NCBI GenBank assembly: GCA_002862325.1
Contig: PKCT01000269.1
Span: forward strand, 1-17,918
Length of the DNA: 17,918 bases
From: Phycisphaerae bacterium
Lineage (GTDB): Bacteria; Planctomycetota; Phycisphaerae; Phycisphaerales; SM1A02
Direction of reading: 5' to 3'
The position numbers and the translations under genes are program-made. Shown here one piece after another: positions 1-7,900 of this stretch; within the stretch, counting starts at the first letter, position 1, and each line of letters begins with the position of its first letter. Below the pieces are notes generated by a model. The model was not told where the DNA came from, did not search any database, and saw only the letters and a program-made list of their open reading frames with translations.

Positions 1-996
1 TTCGAGGAGGAGTCGATCTATCGGATCGACCACTATCTCGCCAAGGAGGTCGTCCAGAGCCTGCTGGTCTTCCGCTTCGCCAACATCCTCTGGGAGCCGG
101 TCTGGAACCAGCAGTACATCGATCACGTCCAGATCAGCGCGCTGGAGACCGTCGGCGTCGGGCAACGCACCGCCTTCTACGACCAGACCGGTGCGATCCG
201 GGACATGATCCAGTCGCACCTCTTCCAGGTCCTGACCTTCGTGGCGATGGAACCGCCCACCGACTACACGCCGGACCACGTTCGCAACGAGAAGGTGAAG
301 GTCACCGACGCCATCGTGCCGACGCCGCGTGATCGGGTGGCCGACTTCTGCGCCCTCGGTCAGTACGGCCCGGACGGGAAGGACGACGCCGGCTTCGCGT
401 CGAGCGAAGGGGTCGCGGCGGATTCGACCACCGAGACCTTCGCGGCTCTGTGGCTCCAGTTCGAGAACTGGCGATGGGCGAACACGCCGTTCTATCTCCG
501 CAGCGGCAAGCGGCTCCAGGAGAAGCGGACCGAGGTCGTGATCCAGTTCAAGCCGCCGGCGGCGAATCTCTTCCGAAAGCTTCCCATCACGGCCGATGCG
601 AGGCGACTCGAACCGAATCGGCTGGTCTTCGAGATCGCGCCCCATGAACAGTTCAGGCTGCGGTTCGAATCGAAGCGGCCGGGGATGGGGATTCGGGTGG
701 ATCCGATCGAGATGGCCGCCATGCTCGATCGGGATCCCTCGGAGCCGGTGGTGGAGGCGTACGGTCCGCTGATCATCGATGCCATGCGAGGCGATCAGAC
801 GCTCTTCAAGAGCAGGATCGAGGTGGAGAGTGCCTGGGATGCGGTGATGCCGTTCCTCGACGACTCGAGTCGCGAGGCCAGATCGAACATCCGCGATAAT
901 TACGAGCCCGGATCGTGGGGACCCCAGTCCTCGCGAGACCTTCTCGCCCGAGAGGGGCGTCTTTGGTACGAGGATCTACGAAGCAATCTCGGCTGA
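1..996 (+). CDS. zwf: Glucose-6-phosphate dehydrogenase, C-terminal two thirds (5' truncated by window edge)
   Basis: Oxidises glucose 6-phosphate to 6-phosphoglucono-lactone with NAD(P)+, the entry step of the oxidative pentose phosphate pathway, in the cytosol. The reading frame is open from base 1, giving 331 visible residues. The active-site block RIDHYLAKE lies at visible residues 8-16; most family members have Gly where this one has Ala before the Lys. It is followed by FRFAN, then VQISALETVGVGQRTAFYDQTGAIRDM as separate conserved stretches, and later PFYLRSGKRL in the substrate-binding beta-sheet domain. In E. coli the same motif sits near residue 180 of 491, so about the first third (NAD(P)-binding Rossmann domain) lies upstream of the window. 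The Met codon at 205 is internal, not the start. pgl follows after 22 bases, which fits a zwf-pgl operon. Identification is secure; cofactor preference cannot be judged without the N-terminus. Confidence 0.96.
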   Translation, partial: FEEESIYRIDHYLAKEVVQSLLVFRFANILWEPVWNQQYIDHVQISALETVGVGQRTAFYDQTGAIRDMIQSHLFQVLTFVAMEPPTDYTPDHVRNEKVKVTDAIVPTPRDRVADFCALGQYGPDGKDDAGFASSEGVAADSTTETFAALWLQFENWRWANTPFYLRSGKRLQEKRTEVVIQFKPPAANLFRKLPITADARRLEPNRLVFEIAPHEQFRLRFESKRPGMGIRVDPIEMAAMLDRDPSEPVVEAYGPLIIDAMRGDQTLFKSRIEVESAWDAVMPFLDDSSREARSNIRDNYEPGSWGPQSSRDLLAREGRLWYEDLRSNLG

Positions 997-1018
997 GAGT
1001 CCGAGAGAGGAGCGAGCC

Positions 1019-1807
1019 ATGAGCGATACGGACGACACCTACAAGATCGAACCCACTGGTTTCGAAGTTCCGGCGATGCCGGGCGGCGTGAGCGTCGCTT
1101 CGGACGAGGAGGATGCGCAGGAGCGGCTGGGTCGGGATCTCCTGACCGCGGCGAAGCAGGCGGTCGGCGCCCGCGGCGTCTTCCACCTCGCCGTCTCCGG
1201 TGGAAACACGCCGATGCCGTTCTATCGTCGTCTGATGATCGATCCGCTGTTCCGCGAGATGCCCTGGTCGCATACGCATCTCTGGATCGTCGACGAACGG
1301 CGTGCGCCCGCGGACAGCGACACCAACAACTTCAAGCACATCCACGCGCTGGTGGTCGAGCACGCGGACATTCCGCTCTCGCACGTCCATCCGATTCCCG
1401 TCGAGGACGAGGACGCGGCCGATCGATACGAACGGACGCTCCGCGAGACGCTGGCGCTGGACAAGCCCGGCGAGGAGGGGCGGCTCGACTTCGTGATCCT
1501 CGGCATGGGGCCGGACGGACACACCGCGAGCCTCTTCCCCCACACGGCGGCGCTGAACGAGGAGACCCGCTGGGTCGTGGACAACGATGGTCCGAGCGTG
1601 GTTCCGCCACCTCGGGTCACCATGACCTACCCGCTTCTGAACAACGCCCGCTCGATCGCCTTCTACGTCCTGGGCGAGGGCAAGGCGGAGACCATTCGGC
1701 GGGTCTCGACCGGGACCGAGGGATTCGAGACCTTCCCGTGCAAGGGGATCCGGCCGGTCAACGGCGAACTGGTCTGGTATCTCGACCGCGCCTCGTGCGG
1801 GGGGTGA
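1019..1807 (+). CDS. pgl: 6-phosphogluconolactonase
   Basis: Hydrolyses 6-phosphoglucono-delta-lactone to 6-phosphogluconate, the second step of the oxidative pentose phosphate pathway; cytosolic. The 262 residues match the usual ~230-260 aa of the SOL/DevB type. Diagnostic motifs are SGGNTP at 60-65 (phosphate-binding loop), WIVDERRAP...DSDTNNF at 89-105, and LGMGPDGHTASLFP at 161-174, which carries the catalytic-region His. About 20 extra residues precede the first conserved strand. The ATG at 1019 has a GGAG at 1009-1012 with a 6-base spacer. It lies 22 bases behind zwf and is probably co-transcribed with it. Its TGA stop abuts the stop of the convergent ruvX with no intervening base, so there is no room for a dedicated terminator between them. 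Confidence 0.95.
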   Translation: MSDTDDTYKIEPTGFEVPAMPGGVSVASDEEDAQERLGRDLLTAAKQAVGARGVFHLAVSGGNTPMPFYRRLMIDPLFREMPWSHTHLWIVDERRAPADSDTNNFKHIHALVVEHADIPLSHVHPIPVEDEDAADRYERTLRETLALDKPGEEGRLDFVILGMGPDGHTASLFPHTAALNEETRWVVDNDGPSVVPPPRVTMTYPLLNNARSIAFYVLGEGKAETIRRVSTGTEGFETFPCKGIRPVNGELVWYLDRASCGG

Positions 1808-2221
1808 TCACGCGTCGCGTCGGGCGATCCAGTCTTCGAGGATCGTGGCGGCGGCGATGGCGTCCTGGATCCGCTTCTTGCCCCTGCGGGTGAGCCCCGA
1901 GCCCTTCAGCGACTCGTCGGCCTCGAAGCTCGACAACCGCTCATCCTGGAACTCCACCGGGAGGCCGGTTCGCTCGGCGATCGTTCGACCGAAGTCGCGG
2001 GCGGCGACGGCCCGCGGTCCTTCGGTGTCGTCCATGTTGATGGGAAGGCCCACCACCAGCACATCCGCCCCGTGGCGTTCGACGACCTCCACGATTCGAT
2101 CGAGCCGCCGGCCGGGATCGCGCTCCTCGATCACCTGCAGCGGCTGCGCCAGCCCGAGCACGGTCTCACCGGATGCGAGGCCGGTGCGGACGTCGCCGAG
2201 ATCGATCGCGAGTACGCGCAT
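1808..2221 (-). CDS. ruvX: Putative pre-16S rRNA nuclease / Holliday junction resolvase-like protein YqgF (RuvX)
   Basis: RNase H-fold nuclease of the YqgF/RuvX family. In E. coli it is tied to maturation of the 16S rRNA 5' end; family members have also been proposed as Holliday-junction resolvases. The 137 aa fit the family (about 130-150). Acidic catalytic positions are visible: D7 in AIDLGDVRTG, E94 in FQDERLSS, and D120 in the C-terminal DAIAAATILEDWI helix. The VVGLP strand at 56-60 is also typical. The ATG at 2219-2221 is preceded by a GAGG (2234-2231, minus strand) formed by the last codons of manC, six bases from the manC stop, so translation is probably coupled. It is the last gene of the minus-strand operon. 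Confidence 0.93.
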   Translation of the reverse strand: MRVLAIDLGDVRTGLASGETVLGLAQPLQVIEERDPGRRLDRIVEVVERHGADVLVVGLPINMDDTEGPRAVAARDFGRTIAERTGLPVEFQDERLSSFEADESLKGSGLTRRGKKRIQDAIAAATILEDWIARRDA

Positions 2222-2227
2222 CGTCGC

Positions 2228-3313
2228 TCACCTCAACCGCTCGGGGACTTCGCCCGCCATGTCCTTCACGCGCTGCGCCTGATCCGTTCGGCAGATGAGC
2301 GTCGCGTCCCCGGTTCGGACGATGACAAGGTCCTCGCATCCGATGGTGCAGATGCGATGGTCGGGGTCGTCGCTGAAGACGACGAGATCGCGGGAACCCA
2401 GGTCGGTGTGGGCGGTGCCGGTCGCGACGCGGATGCCCGCGTCGTCCGGATCGAGGGTGTCGCCGAGACTCGGCCAGCTTCCGACGTCGATCCAGGAGAG
2501 CGGCATCGGGACCACGCAGATCGAGACCTGCTCGTCCCGAGACGCCGGCTCCATGAGTCCGTAATCGACGCTGATCTTCCTGAGCTCCGGGTACACCGCT
2601 TCGAGCACGGTGCTGCGATCCGGCGTGTTCCACGCCGCGGCGATCCGGTCGAGGCCCTCGCGGGTCTCCGGCTCGTATCGCCCGATGGTGTCGAGCACCG
2701 TCGCGGCGTGGTAGATGAACATGCCGCTGTTCCAACCGAAGGTGCCCGATGCGAGGTAGGCCTCCGCGGTCTCACGGTCGGGTTTCTCCACGAACCGCTT
2801 CGCGACGTGGCATTCGGGGTGGCCCTCGATCGGATCACCCTGCTCGACGTAGCCGAAGCCGGTCGCCGGATGGGTGGGCGTGATCGAGAAGGTGACGAAT
2901 CGACCGGGGTCGTCCTCGACCAGCTGGAATCCGCGATCGAGACGATCGGCGAAGACGTCCAGTGGTTCGATCAGGTGATCGGCGGTGAGGACCGCGAAGA
3001 TCGCCTCCGGATCGGTCGCGGCGAGGACGGCGGCGGTGAGGCCGACCGCATTCAGGGTGTCCCGGCCGCATGGTTCCCCAAGGATGCGCTGGTCGTCGAT
3101 GTTCGGGACCGCGGCTCGTACCTGATCCCGGAACCGTTCGCCGGTGCAGATCCAGCGGCGGTCGGCGTCGACCACGTTTTCCAGCCGATCGCTCGAGATG
3201 GCCAGCAGACTCCTTCCGTCGACGAGGGGCACGAGTTGCTTCGGACGGTCGAGTCGGCTGACCGGCCAGAGCCGGGTGCCGGAGCCGCCGGCCATGATCA
3301 TTGCGTGTCGCAC
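2228..3313 (-). CDS. manC: Mannose-1-phosphate guanylyltransferase (GDP-mannose pyrophosphorylase)
   Basis: Makes GDP-mannose from mannose 1-phosphate and GTP, supplying mannose, fucose or rhamnose precursors for surface glycans; cytosolic. The 361 residues form a single GT-A nucleotidyltransferase module: the signature MAGGSGTRLWP at 7-17, RPKQLV at 23-28, EPxGRDT at 80-86, metal-binding LTADHLI at 109-115, FVEKPD at 174-179 and WNSGMF at 194-199. There is no room for the C-terminal cupin isomerase domain of bifunctional AlgA/XanB/CpsB enzymes, so this is the short monofunctional type. The start is taken as GTG at 3313: a GAGGAA (3328-3323, minus strand) lies 9 bases upstream, whereas the ATG four codons later would be about 21 bases away. 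It sits between ruvA (22-base gap) and ruvX (6-base gap). Confidence 0.93.
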   Translation of the reverse strand: MRHAMIMAGGSGTRLWPVSRLDRPKQLVPLVDGRSLLAISSDRLENVVDADRRWICTGERFRDQVRAAVPNIDDQRILGEPCGRDTLNAVGLTAAVLAATDPEAIFAVLTADHLIEPLDVFADRLDRGFQLVEDDPGRFVTFSITPTHPATGFGYVEQGDPIEGHPECHVAKRFVEKPDRETAEAYLASGTFGWNSGMFIYHAATVLDTIGRYEPETREGLDRIAAAWNTPDRSTVLEAVYPELRKISVDYGLMEPASRDEQVSICVVPMPLSWIDVGSWPSLGDTLDPDDAGIRVATGTAHTDLGSRDLVVFSDDPDHRICTIGCEDLVIVRTGDATLICRTDQAQRVKDMAGEVPERLR

Positions 3314-3322
3314 GGGTCCAGG

Positions 3323-3328
3323 TTCCTC
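3323..3328 (-). promoter_or_regulatory. Shine-Dalgarno that fixes the GTG start of manC
   Basis: On the minus strand GAGGAA reads 9 bases before the GTG at 3313-3311. The alternative in-frame ATG codons at codons 5 and 7 would be 21 or more bases away, so the GTG start is preferred. The site lies in the 22-base gap after ruvA. Confidence 0.6.
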
Positions 3329-3335
3329 GGGTGAT

Positions 3336-3974
3336 TCAGGAGACGAGATCCTTGAGGCGAAGGGCGGCGGTGACCAGATCCTCCGAACTCTCCAGCGTGG
3401 GGTCGGCGCGGCGGGCCCGATCTACCAGGTCGGCGGCGACCACGCGCGACTCGCCGAGCTGGGTCAGGACGTTGATCGCGTCGCGTCCCGCGTCCGCCGC
3501 CTCGTCGCTTCCGGATGCGTCCGTCCCTTCGCTCGACGTTCCGGGTTCCAGAAGGTCGTCGACCTTCTCGGAGAGATCGAGCACGATGGTCTCGGCGGTT
3601 CGCTTGCCGATCTCCGGAAGCGCGCGAAGGGTGTCGACGTCCTTCTCGGCGACCGCACGGGCGATCGTCGCGATCGGCATCGCGAGCGCTCGGAGGGCCT
3701 TGCGATAGCCGATTCCCTTCACCGAAGTGAGCAGTTCGAAGAATCTGCGGTCGCGATCGGTCGTGAATCCGACGAGTCGGGGTCGGAAGACCGCACCGTT
3801 GGCCTGCCCCTCGAGATAGTGGAGCAGGACGAGTTCCACCCGGTCGCCGACGGAGAGCCGGAGTCGAGCGGCATCCCCGCTCGGAATCATGATCTCGTAG
3901 TCAAATGCGTCGACGGCGACGACGGCGCTCTGGTCACCGACCGACCGCAATTCGCCTCGGATACGTTCAAGCAT
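3336..3974 (-). CDS. ruvA: Holliday junction branch migration protein RuvA
   Basis: Tetrameric protein that binds four-way junctions and loads the RuvB motor for branch migration in recombinational repair. The 212 residues fit the family (about 190-210). Domain I (OB fold) spans about 1-65 and starts MLERIRGEL. Domain II holds two helix-hairpin-helix motifs, LTSVKGIGYRKAL (about 82-94) and LPEIGKRTAETIV (about 117-129). A hydrophilic acidic/Ser linker (about 144-165) leads to the C-terminal RuvB-binding domain III, which contains the helix AINVLTQLGE. The frame runs 32 codons further upstream, but that extension lies inside plsC, so the ATG at 3974 is chosen. That ATG overlaps the plsC stop by 8 bases (ATGCTTGA) and has no clear Shine-Dalgarno, which suggests coupled translation. 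ruvB and ruvC are not in the window. Confidence 0.95.
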   Translation of the reverse strand: MLERIRGELRSVGDQSAVVAVDAFDYEIMIPSGDAARLRLSVGDRVELVLLHYLEGQANGAVFRPRLVGFTTDRDRRFFELLTSVKGIGYRKALRALAMPIATIARAVAEKDVDTLRALPEIGKRTAETIVLDLSEKVDDLLEPGTSSEGTDASGSDEAADAGRDAINVLTQLGESRVVAADLVDRARRADPTLESSEDLVTAALRLKDLVS

Positions 3975-4818
3975 GCCCGGACTGTACCGCTCCCGCGTCC
4001 GGTCCGGATCGGGAATCCTCGGACTCCGAACCGTTCTGGCCGGCCACTTCCGCCCGCCACTTCTCCACAAGATCCACCTCGCTGGACGGCCACCCGCTGT
4101 GTTCGATCATTGCGGTTCGGAGAATCTCGACCGCTCGATGGGGGTCCCTCTCACGGGAGAGATCGAAGACACCGACCACTTCAACCACGGCGTGCGAAGG
4201 CCGAAAGACCGAAGCGAACGCACTCGGAGCGTTCGGCGTGCCGTGTATGTGGACGAGCAGGATCGGGGCCTTGGTCATGCGGGCCAGCAGTCCCACGCCG
4301 GCCTGGAACGGATGGATGCTGCCGGGGGGCTTCGCAATGCCTCCTTCGGCGAAGACCCCGACGAGCCCGCCCTCTCGAACATGCCTGATCGCCAGCCTCA
4401 CGGTGGTGGAATCCTCGTTGCCGTAGCTGACCGGGAGGATCCGACCCGCCTTCCAGACGGCGTCGAGGCTCGGGGTCATCATGTCCGCCCACATCATCCA
4501 TCGAATGAATCGACGGATCCCGGTCTGGACGAGGAGGGGGTCGATGCCGGCGGTGTGGTTCGCCACGACGAGGCCGCCACCGGTATCCCCGCGACGAAAG
4601 GGGGCCGGGAGGTCATCGAGACCGACGAATCGGACGCGGTGCAGGAGGCGACAGTAGAGCACGCTCAGGAGATCCAGCGCCCCGGCGAAGGGGGCGGTCC
4701 CGATCCGGTCGGCGAGCCTGGCCTCGATCCGCGTCCGGAGAAGTGGGACCAGCCAGACCCAGAAGAGGCACCACGCGACGATGCCTGCGGCGATCGGTAT
4801 CCAGAGGGAAGGTGCCAT
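3967..4818 (-). CDS. 1-acyl-sn-glycerol-3-phosphate acyltransferase-like protein (PlsC/LPLAT family)
   Basis: Probable membrane-bound lysophospholipid acyltransferase, adding an acyl chain to lyso-phosphatidate or a related lysolipid at the inner membrane. The 283 residues begin with a hydrophobic segment at about 5-27. The catalytic HX4D motif is intact as NHTAGIDP (H88, D93). The second block GRILPVSYGN is at 125-134. The third block reads FAEGGIAKPPGSIHPFQAG (156 onwards), where most PlsC proteins have FPEGTRS...FKxG, so the glycerol-phosphate binding motif deviates. A Ser/Glu/Asp-rich hydrophilic tail ends the protein. The start ATG at 4818 has GGAG four bases upstream. It is the first gene of the minus-strand operon, 162 bases from the divergent carB. 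The family is confident; the exact acyl acceptor is not. Confidence 0.85.
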   Translation of the reverse strand: MAPSLWIPIAAGIVAWCLFWVWLVPLLRTRIEARLADRIGTAPFAGALDLLSVLYCRLLHRVRFVGLDDLPAPFRRGDTGGGLVVANHTAGIDPLLVQTGIRRFIRWMMWADMMTPSLDAVWKAGRILPVSYGNEDSTTVRLAIRHVREGGLVGVFAEGGIAKPPGSIHPFQAGVGLLARMTKAPILLVHIHGTPNAPSAFASVFRPSHAVVEVVGVFDLSRERDPHRAVEILRTAMIEHSGWPSSEVDLVEKWRAEVAGQNGSESEDSRSGPDAGAVQSGHA

Positions 4819-4901
4819 CGGGCTCCAGCGTCCTCGGCGGGGGGGCCGGCGTCAACCGCGTGGACGCCATGTCGGCTGTGCGGAGGCGGGAGGGGTTGGG
4901 T

Positions 4902-4907
4902 TACACT
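4902..4907 (+). promoter_or_regulatory. Candidate -10 element (TACACT) for carB
   Basis: TACACT lies in the 162-base divergent gap between plsC and carB, just before a short AT-rich run (GAAAATTT). It would give a leader of about 65-70 bases before the carB ATG. No convincing -35 hexamer is seen 16-18 bases upstream. Similar TAGACT hexamers precede nuoH and radA. Confidence 0.3.
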
Positions 4908-4980
4908 GTCGAAAATTTGCGCGATGTGGCCGCGATCGCCGCGGCACCGCGTCCGCCGGCTCGAGGACGACCACACCAAG

Positions 4981-7900
4981 ATGCCACGAAGAGACGATAT
5001 CTCGACGATCCTCCTGCTCGGTTCGGGACCGATCGTGATTGGTCAGGGCTGCGAATTCGACTATTCGGGGACGCAGGCGTGCAAGGCCCTTCGTGAGGAG
5101 GGGTACCGGATCGTCCTGGTGAACTCGAACCCGGCCACGATCATGACCGATCCCGCGTTCAGCGATCGGACCTACATCGAGCCGATCACGCCGGAGGCGG
5201 TGCGTCGGGTGATCGAGAAGGAAGCCGCGCTGGGAACGCCGATCGACGCCATCCTGCCGACGCTCGGTGGCCAGACCGGCCTCAACTGCGCCTGCGAGCT
5301 CTGGGACCAGGGGATCCTCCAGGCCCACGACATCGAGATGATCGGCGCCGATCGGGAAGTGATCAGACGAGCCGAGGATCGCGAGGCGTTCCGCAAGGTC
5401 GTCGATTCGGTCGGGCTGAGGAATCCGGTGAGTCGGACGGTGACCGAGCTCGACGAGGCCATGGAGCTCCTCGACGAGATCGGATTGCCTGCGATCATCC
5501 GGCCGGCCTTCACCCTCGGCGGAACCGGTGGGGGTGTGGCCTGGAACCGCGAGGAGTACGAGGAGATCGTGCGCAGCGGCATCAAGGCGTCGATGATCGA
5601 CCAGGTCCAGATCGACAAGTCGCTCCTCGGCTGGAAGGAGTACGAGCTCGAGGTCGTTCGGGATCACAACGACAACTGCATCGTGGTCTGCGGCATCGAG
5701 AACATCGATGCGATGGGTGTCCACACCGGGGACTCGATCACCGTCGCGCCGATCATGACGCTCTCCGACAAGGAGTACCAGCACCTGCGCGACGGTGCGT
5801 TCGCGATCATGCGTGCGGTCGGCGTCGACACCGGCGGATCGAACGTCCAGTTCGCGGTGAATCCCGAGAACGGGGACGTGGTGGTGGTGGAGATGAACCC
5901 CCGCGTCTCACGGAGCTCCGCCCTCGCGTCCAAGGCGACGGGCTTCCCGATCGCGAGGATCGCCGCCAAGCTTGCGGTCGGATACAGCCTCGACGAGCTG
6001 CGGAACGACATCACGGGAAGCACCTCGGCGTGCTTCGAACCATCGATCGACTACGTGGTGGTGAAGATGCCGCGGTGGACGTTCGAGAAGTTCCCCGAGG
6101 CGGACGAGACGCTCACCACGCAGATGAAGTCGGTGGGCGAAGGCATGTCGATCGGCCGCACCTTCAAGGAGGCGTTGCAGAAGGCGATCCGCTCGATGGA
6201 GGTGAAGCGGTTCGGTCTGGGCCTCGATGCGAACGACAAGTGGCTGGCCGCCACGCGGGGGGATGCGAGTGCCGTCGCCGACGGAAGCGACGCGGAGTGG
6301 CCCCTCGCGGAGGAGCTCCTCGTTCGCAAGCTCTCGGTTCCGAGCCAGGGACGCCTCTACTACGTCCGCTACGCATTCAAGGCCGGCTGGTCGCTCGAGC
6401 GCATCCGAAGTCTCACCGGGATCGATCCCTGGTATCTCGATCAGATCGCGCAGCTGGTCGAATTCGAGGATCGGCTGACGGCGTGCGAGAGCCTCGACGC
6501 AGTCGATGCGGATCTGATGTTCGCGGCCAAGCGGGAGGGCTACTCCGATCCGCAGCTGGCCAATCTCTGGCTCGGCGAGATCTCGACCAGGTCGATCCTC
6601 GAGGTACGTCGTCGGCGGAAGTCGCTCGGCATCGAGCCGGTCTACAAGCTGGTCGACACCTGTGCCGCGGAATTCGAGGCGGTCACCCCGTACTTCTATT
6701 CGACCTACGAGTCCGGAAGTCGCGTGGTGGGCGACCCGACGCCCAGGATCGACGACGAGATCCGGGTCTCGGATCGACCGAAGATCATCATCCTCGGTGG
6801 CGGCCCGAATCGGGTCGGGCAGGGGATCGAGTTCGACTACTGCTGCTGCCAGGCGAGTTTCGCGGCGGAGGAGATGGGATTCGAGTCGGTCATGATCAAC
6901 TCGAATCCGGAGACCGTGTCGACGGACTACGACACCAGCGACCAGCTCTTCTTCGAGCCGCTCACCCTCGAGGACGTCCTCAACATCGTCGAGCGACTGA
7001 ACGGTGGCGGGATCGAGATCCCGGACCGTTCGGGCGGCGTCGTGGGATGCGTGGTCCAGTACGGCGGGCAGACCCCGCTCAATCTCGCGCACGGTCTCGT
7101 CGCCGCCGGCGTGCCGCTGATCGGTACCGGGCTCGATTCCATCGATCTGGCGGAGGATCGCGATCGATTCAAGGCGGTCCTCGACGAGCTGGGCCTCATC
7201 CAGCCCGAGAACGGCATCGCCCACTCTCGCGAGGCGGCGGTCGCGATCGCTTCCGAAATCGGGTACCCGGTCCTGGTTCGTCCGAGCTACGTCCTCGGTG
7301 GTCGGGGCATGGAGACGTGCTACGACGAGACTTCGCTCAACCGGTACATGGTCGCCGCGGTCGGTGCGAGCGACCTTCAGAACGCCCCGGTCCTCATCGA
7401 TCGATTCCTCGGCGACGCGGTCGAGGTCGACGTCGACGTGGTGGCGGACTTCGAGCCGCACGAGGATTCGCGACCCGGCTCCCTCCCGCTTTCGGATGAC
7501 CCGCCGCGCGCACTGGTCTGCGGGGTCATGGAGCACATCGAGGAGGCGGGCGTGCACTCCGGCGACTCGAGCTGCACGATTCCCCCCTATTCGCTTTCGC
7601 CCCGGATCGTCGATCGAATTCGGGATCAGGCACGACGTCTCGCCGAGCGACTGCGGGTCCGTGGATTGATGAATCTTCAGCTCGCGGTCAAGGACGACGA
7701 GATCTACATCCTCGAGGTGAATCCCCGGGCGAGCCGGACGGCGCCGTTCGTCTCGAAGGCCAAGGGCATTCCGTGGCCGAGGATCGCGGCGAAGGTCATG
7801 ATGGGGGCCTCCCTCGAGTCGCTCGACGCGGTCGAGGTGGCCGACGCCGGATTCTTCGCGGTCAAGGAGTCGGTCTTCCCCTTCAGCAAGTTCCCGGGCG

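Noticed and set aside
2072..3334. 420-codon open frame on the plus strand
   Set aside because: It lies opposite manC and ruvX, whose motifs are unmistakable. The product is rich in Arg, Asp, Val and Gly with no family motif, as expected for antisense of GC-rich genes.
4931..4945. GCGATCGC palindrome upstream of carB as an operator
   Set aside because: CGATCG-type words are very common in this window, so one instance is not informative.
3973..4980. Upstream extension of the carB frame (336 extra codons)
   Set aside because: It is antisense to plsC and has low-complexity composition. The CarB N-terminus aligns with the ATG at 4981.
5908..7557. 549-codon open frame on the minus strand
   Set aside because: Antisense shadow of carB; Arg/Asp/Leu-rich with no recognisable domain.
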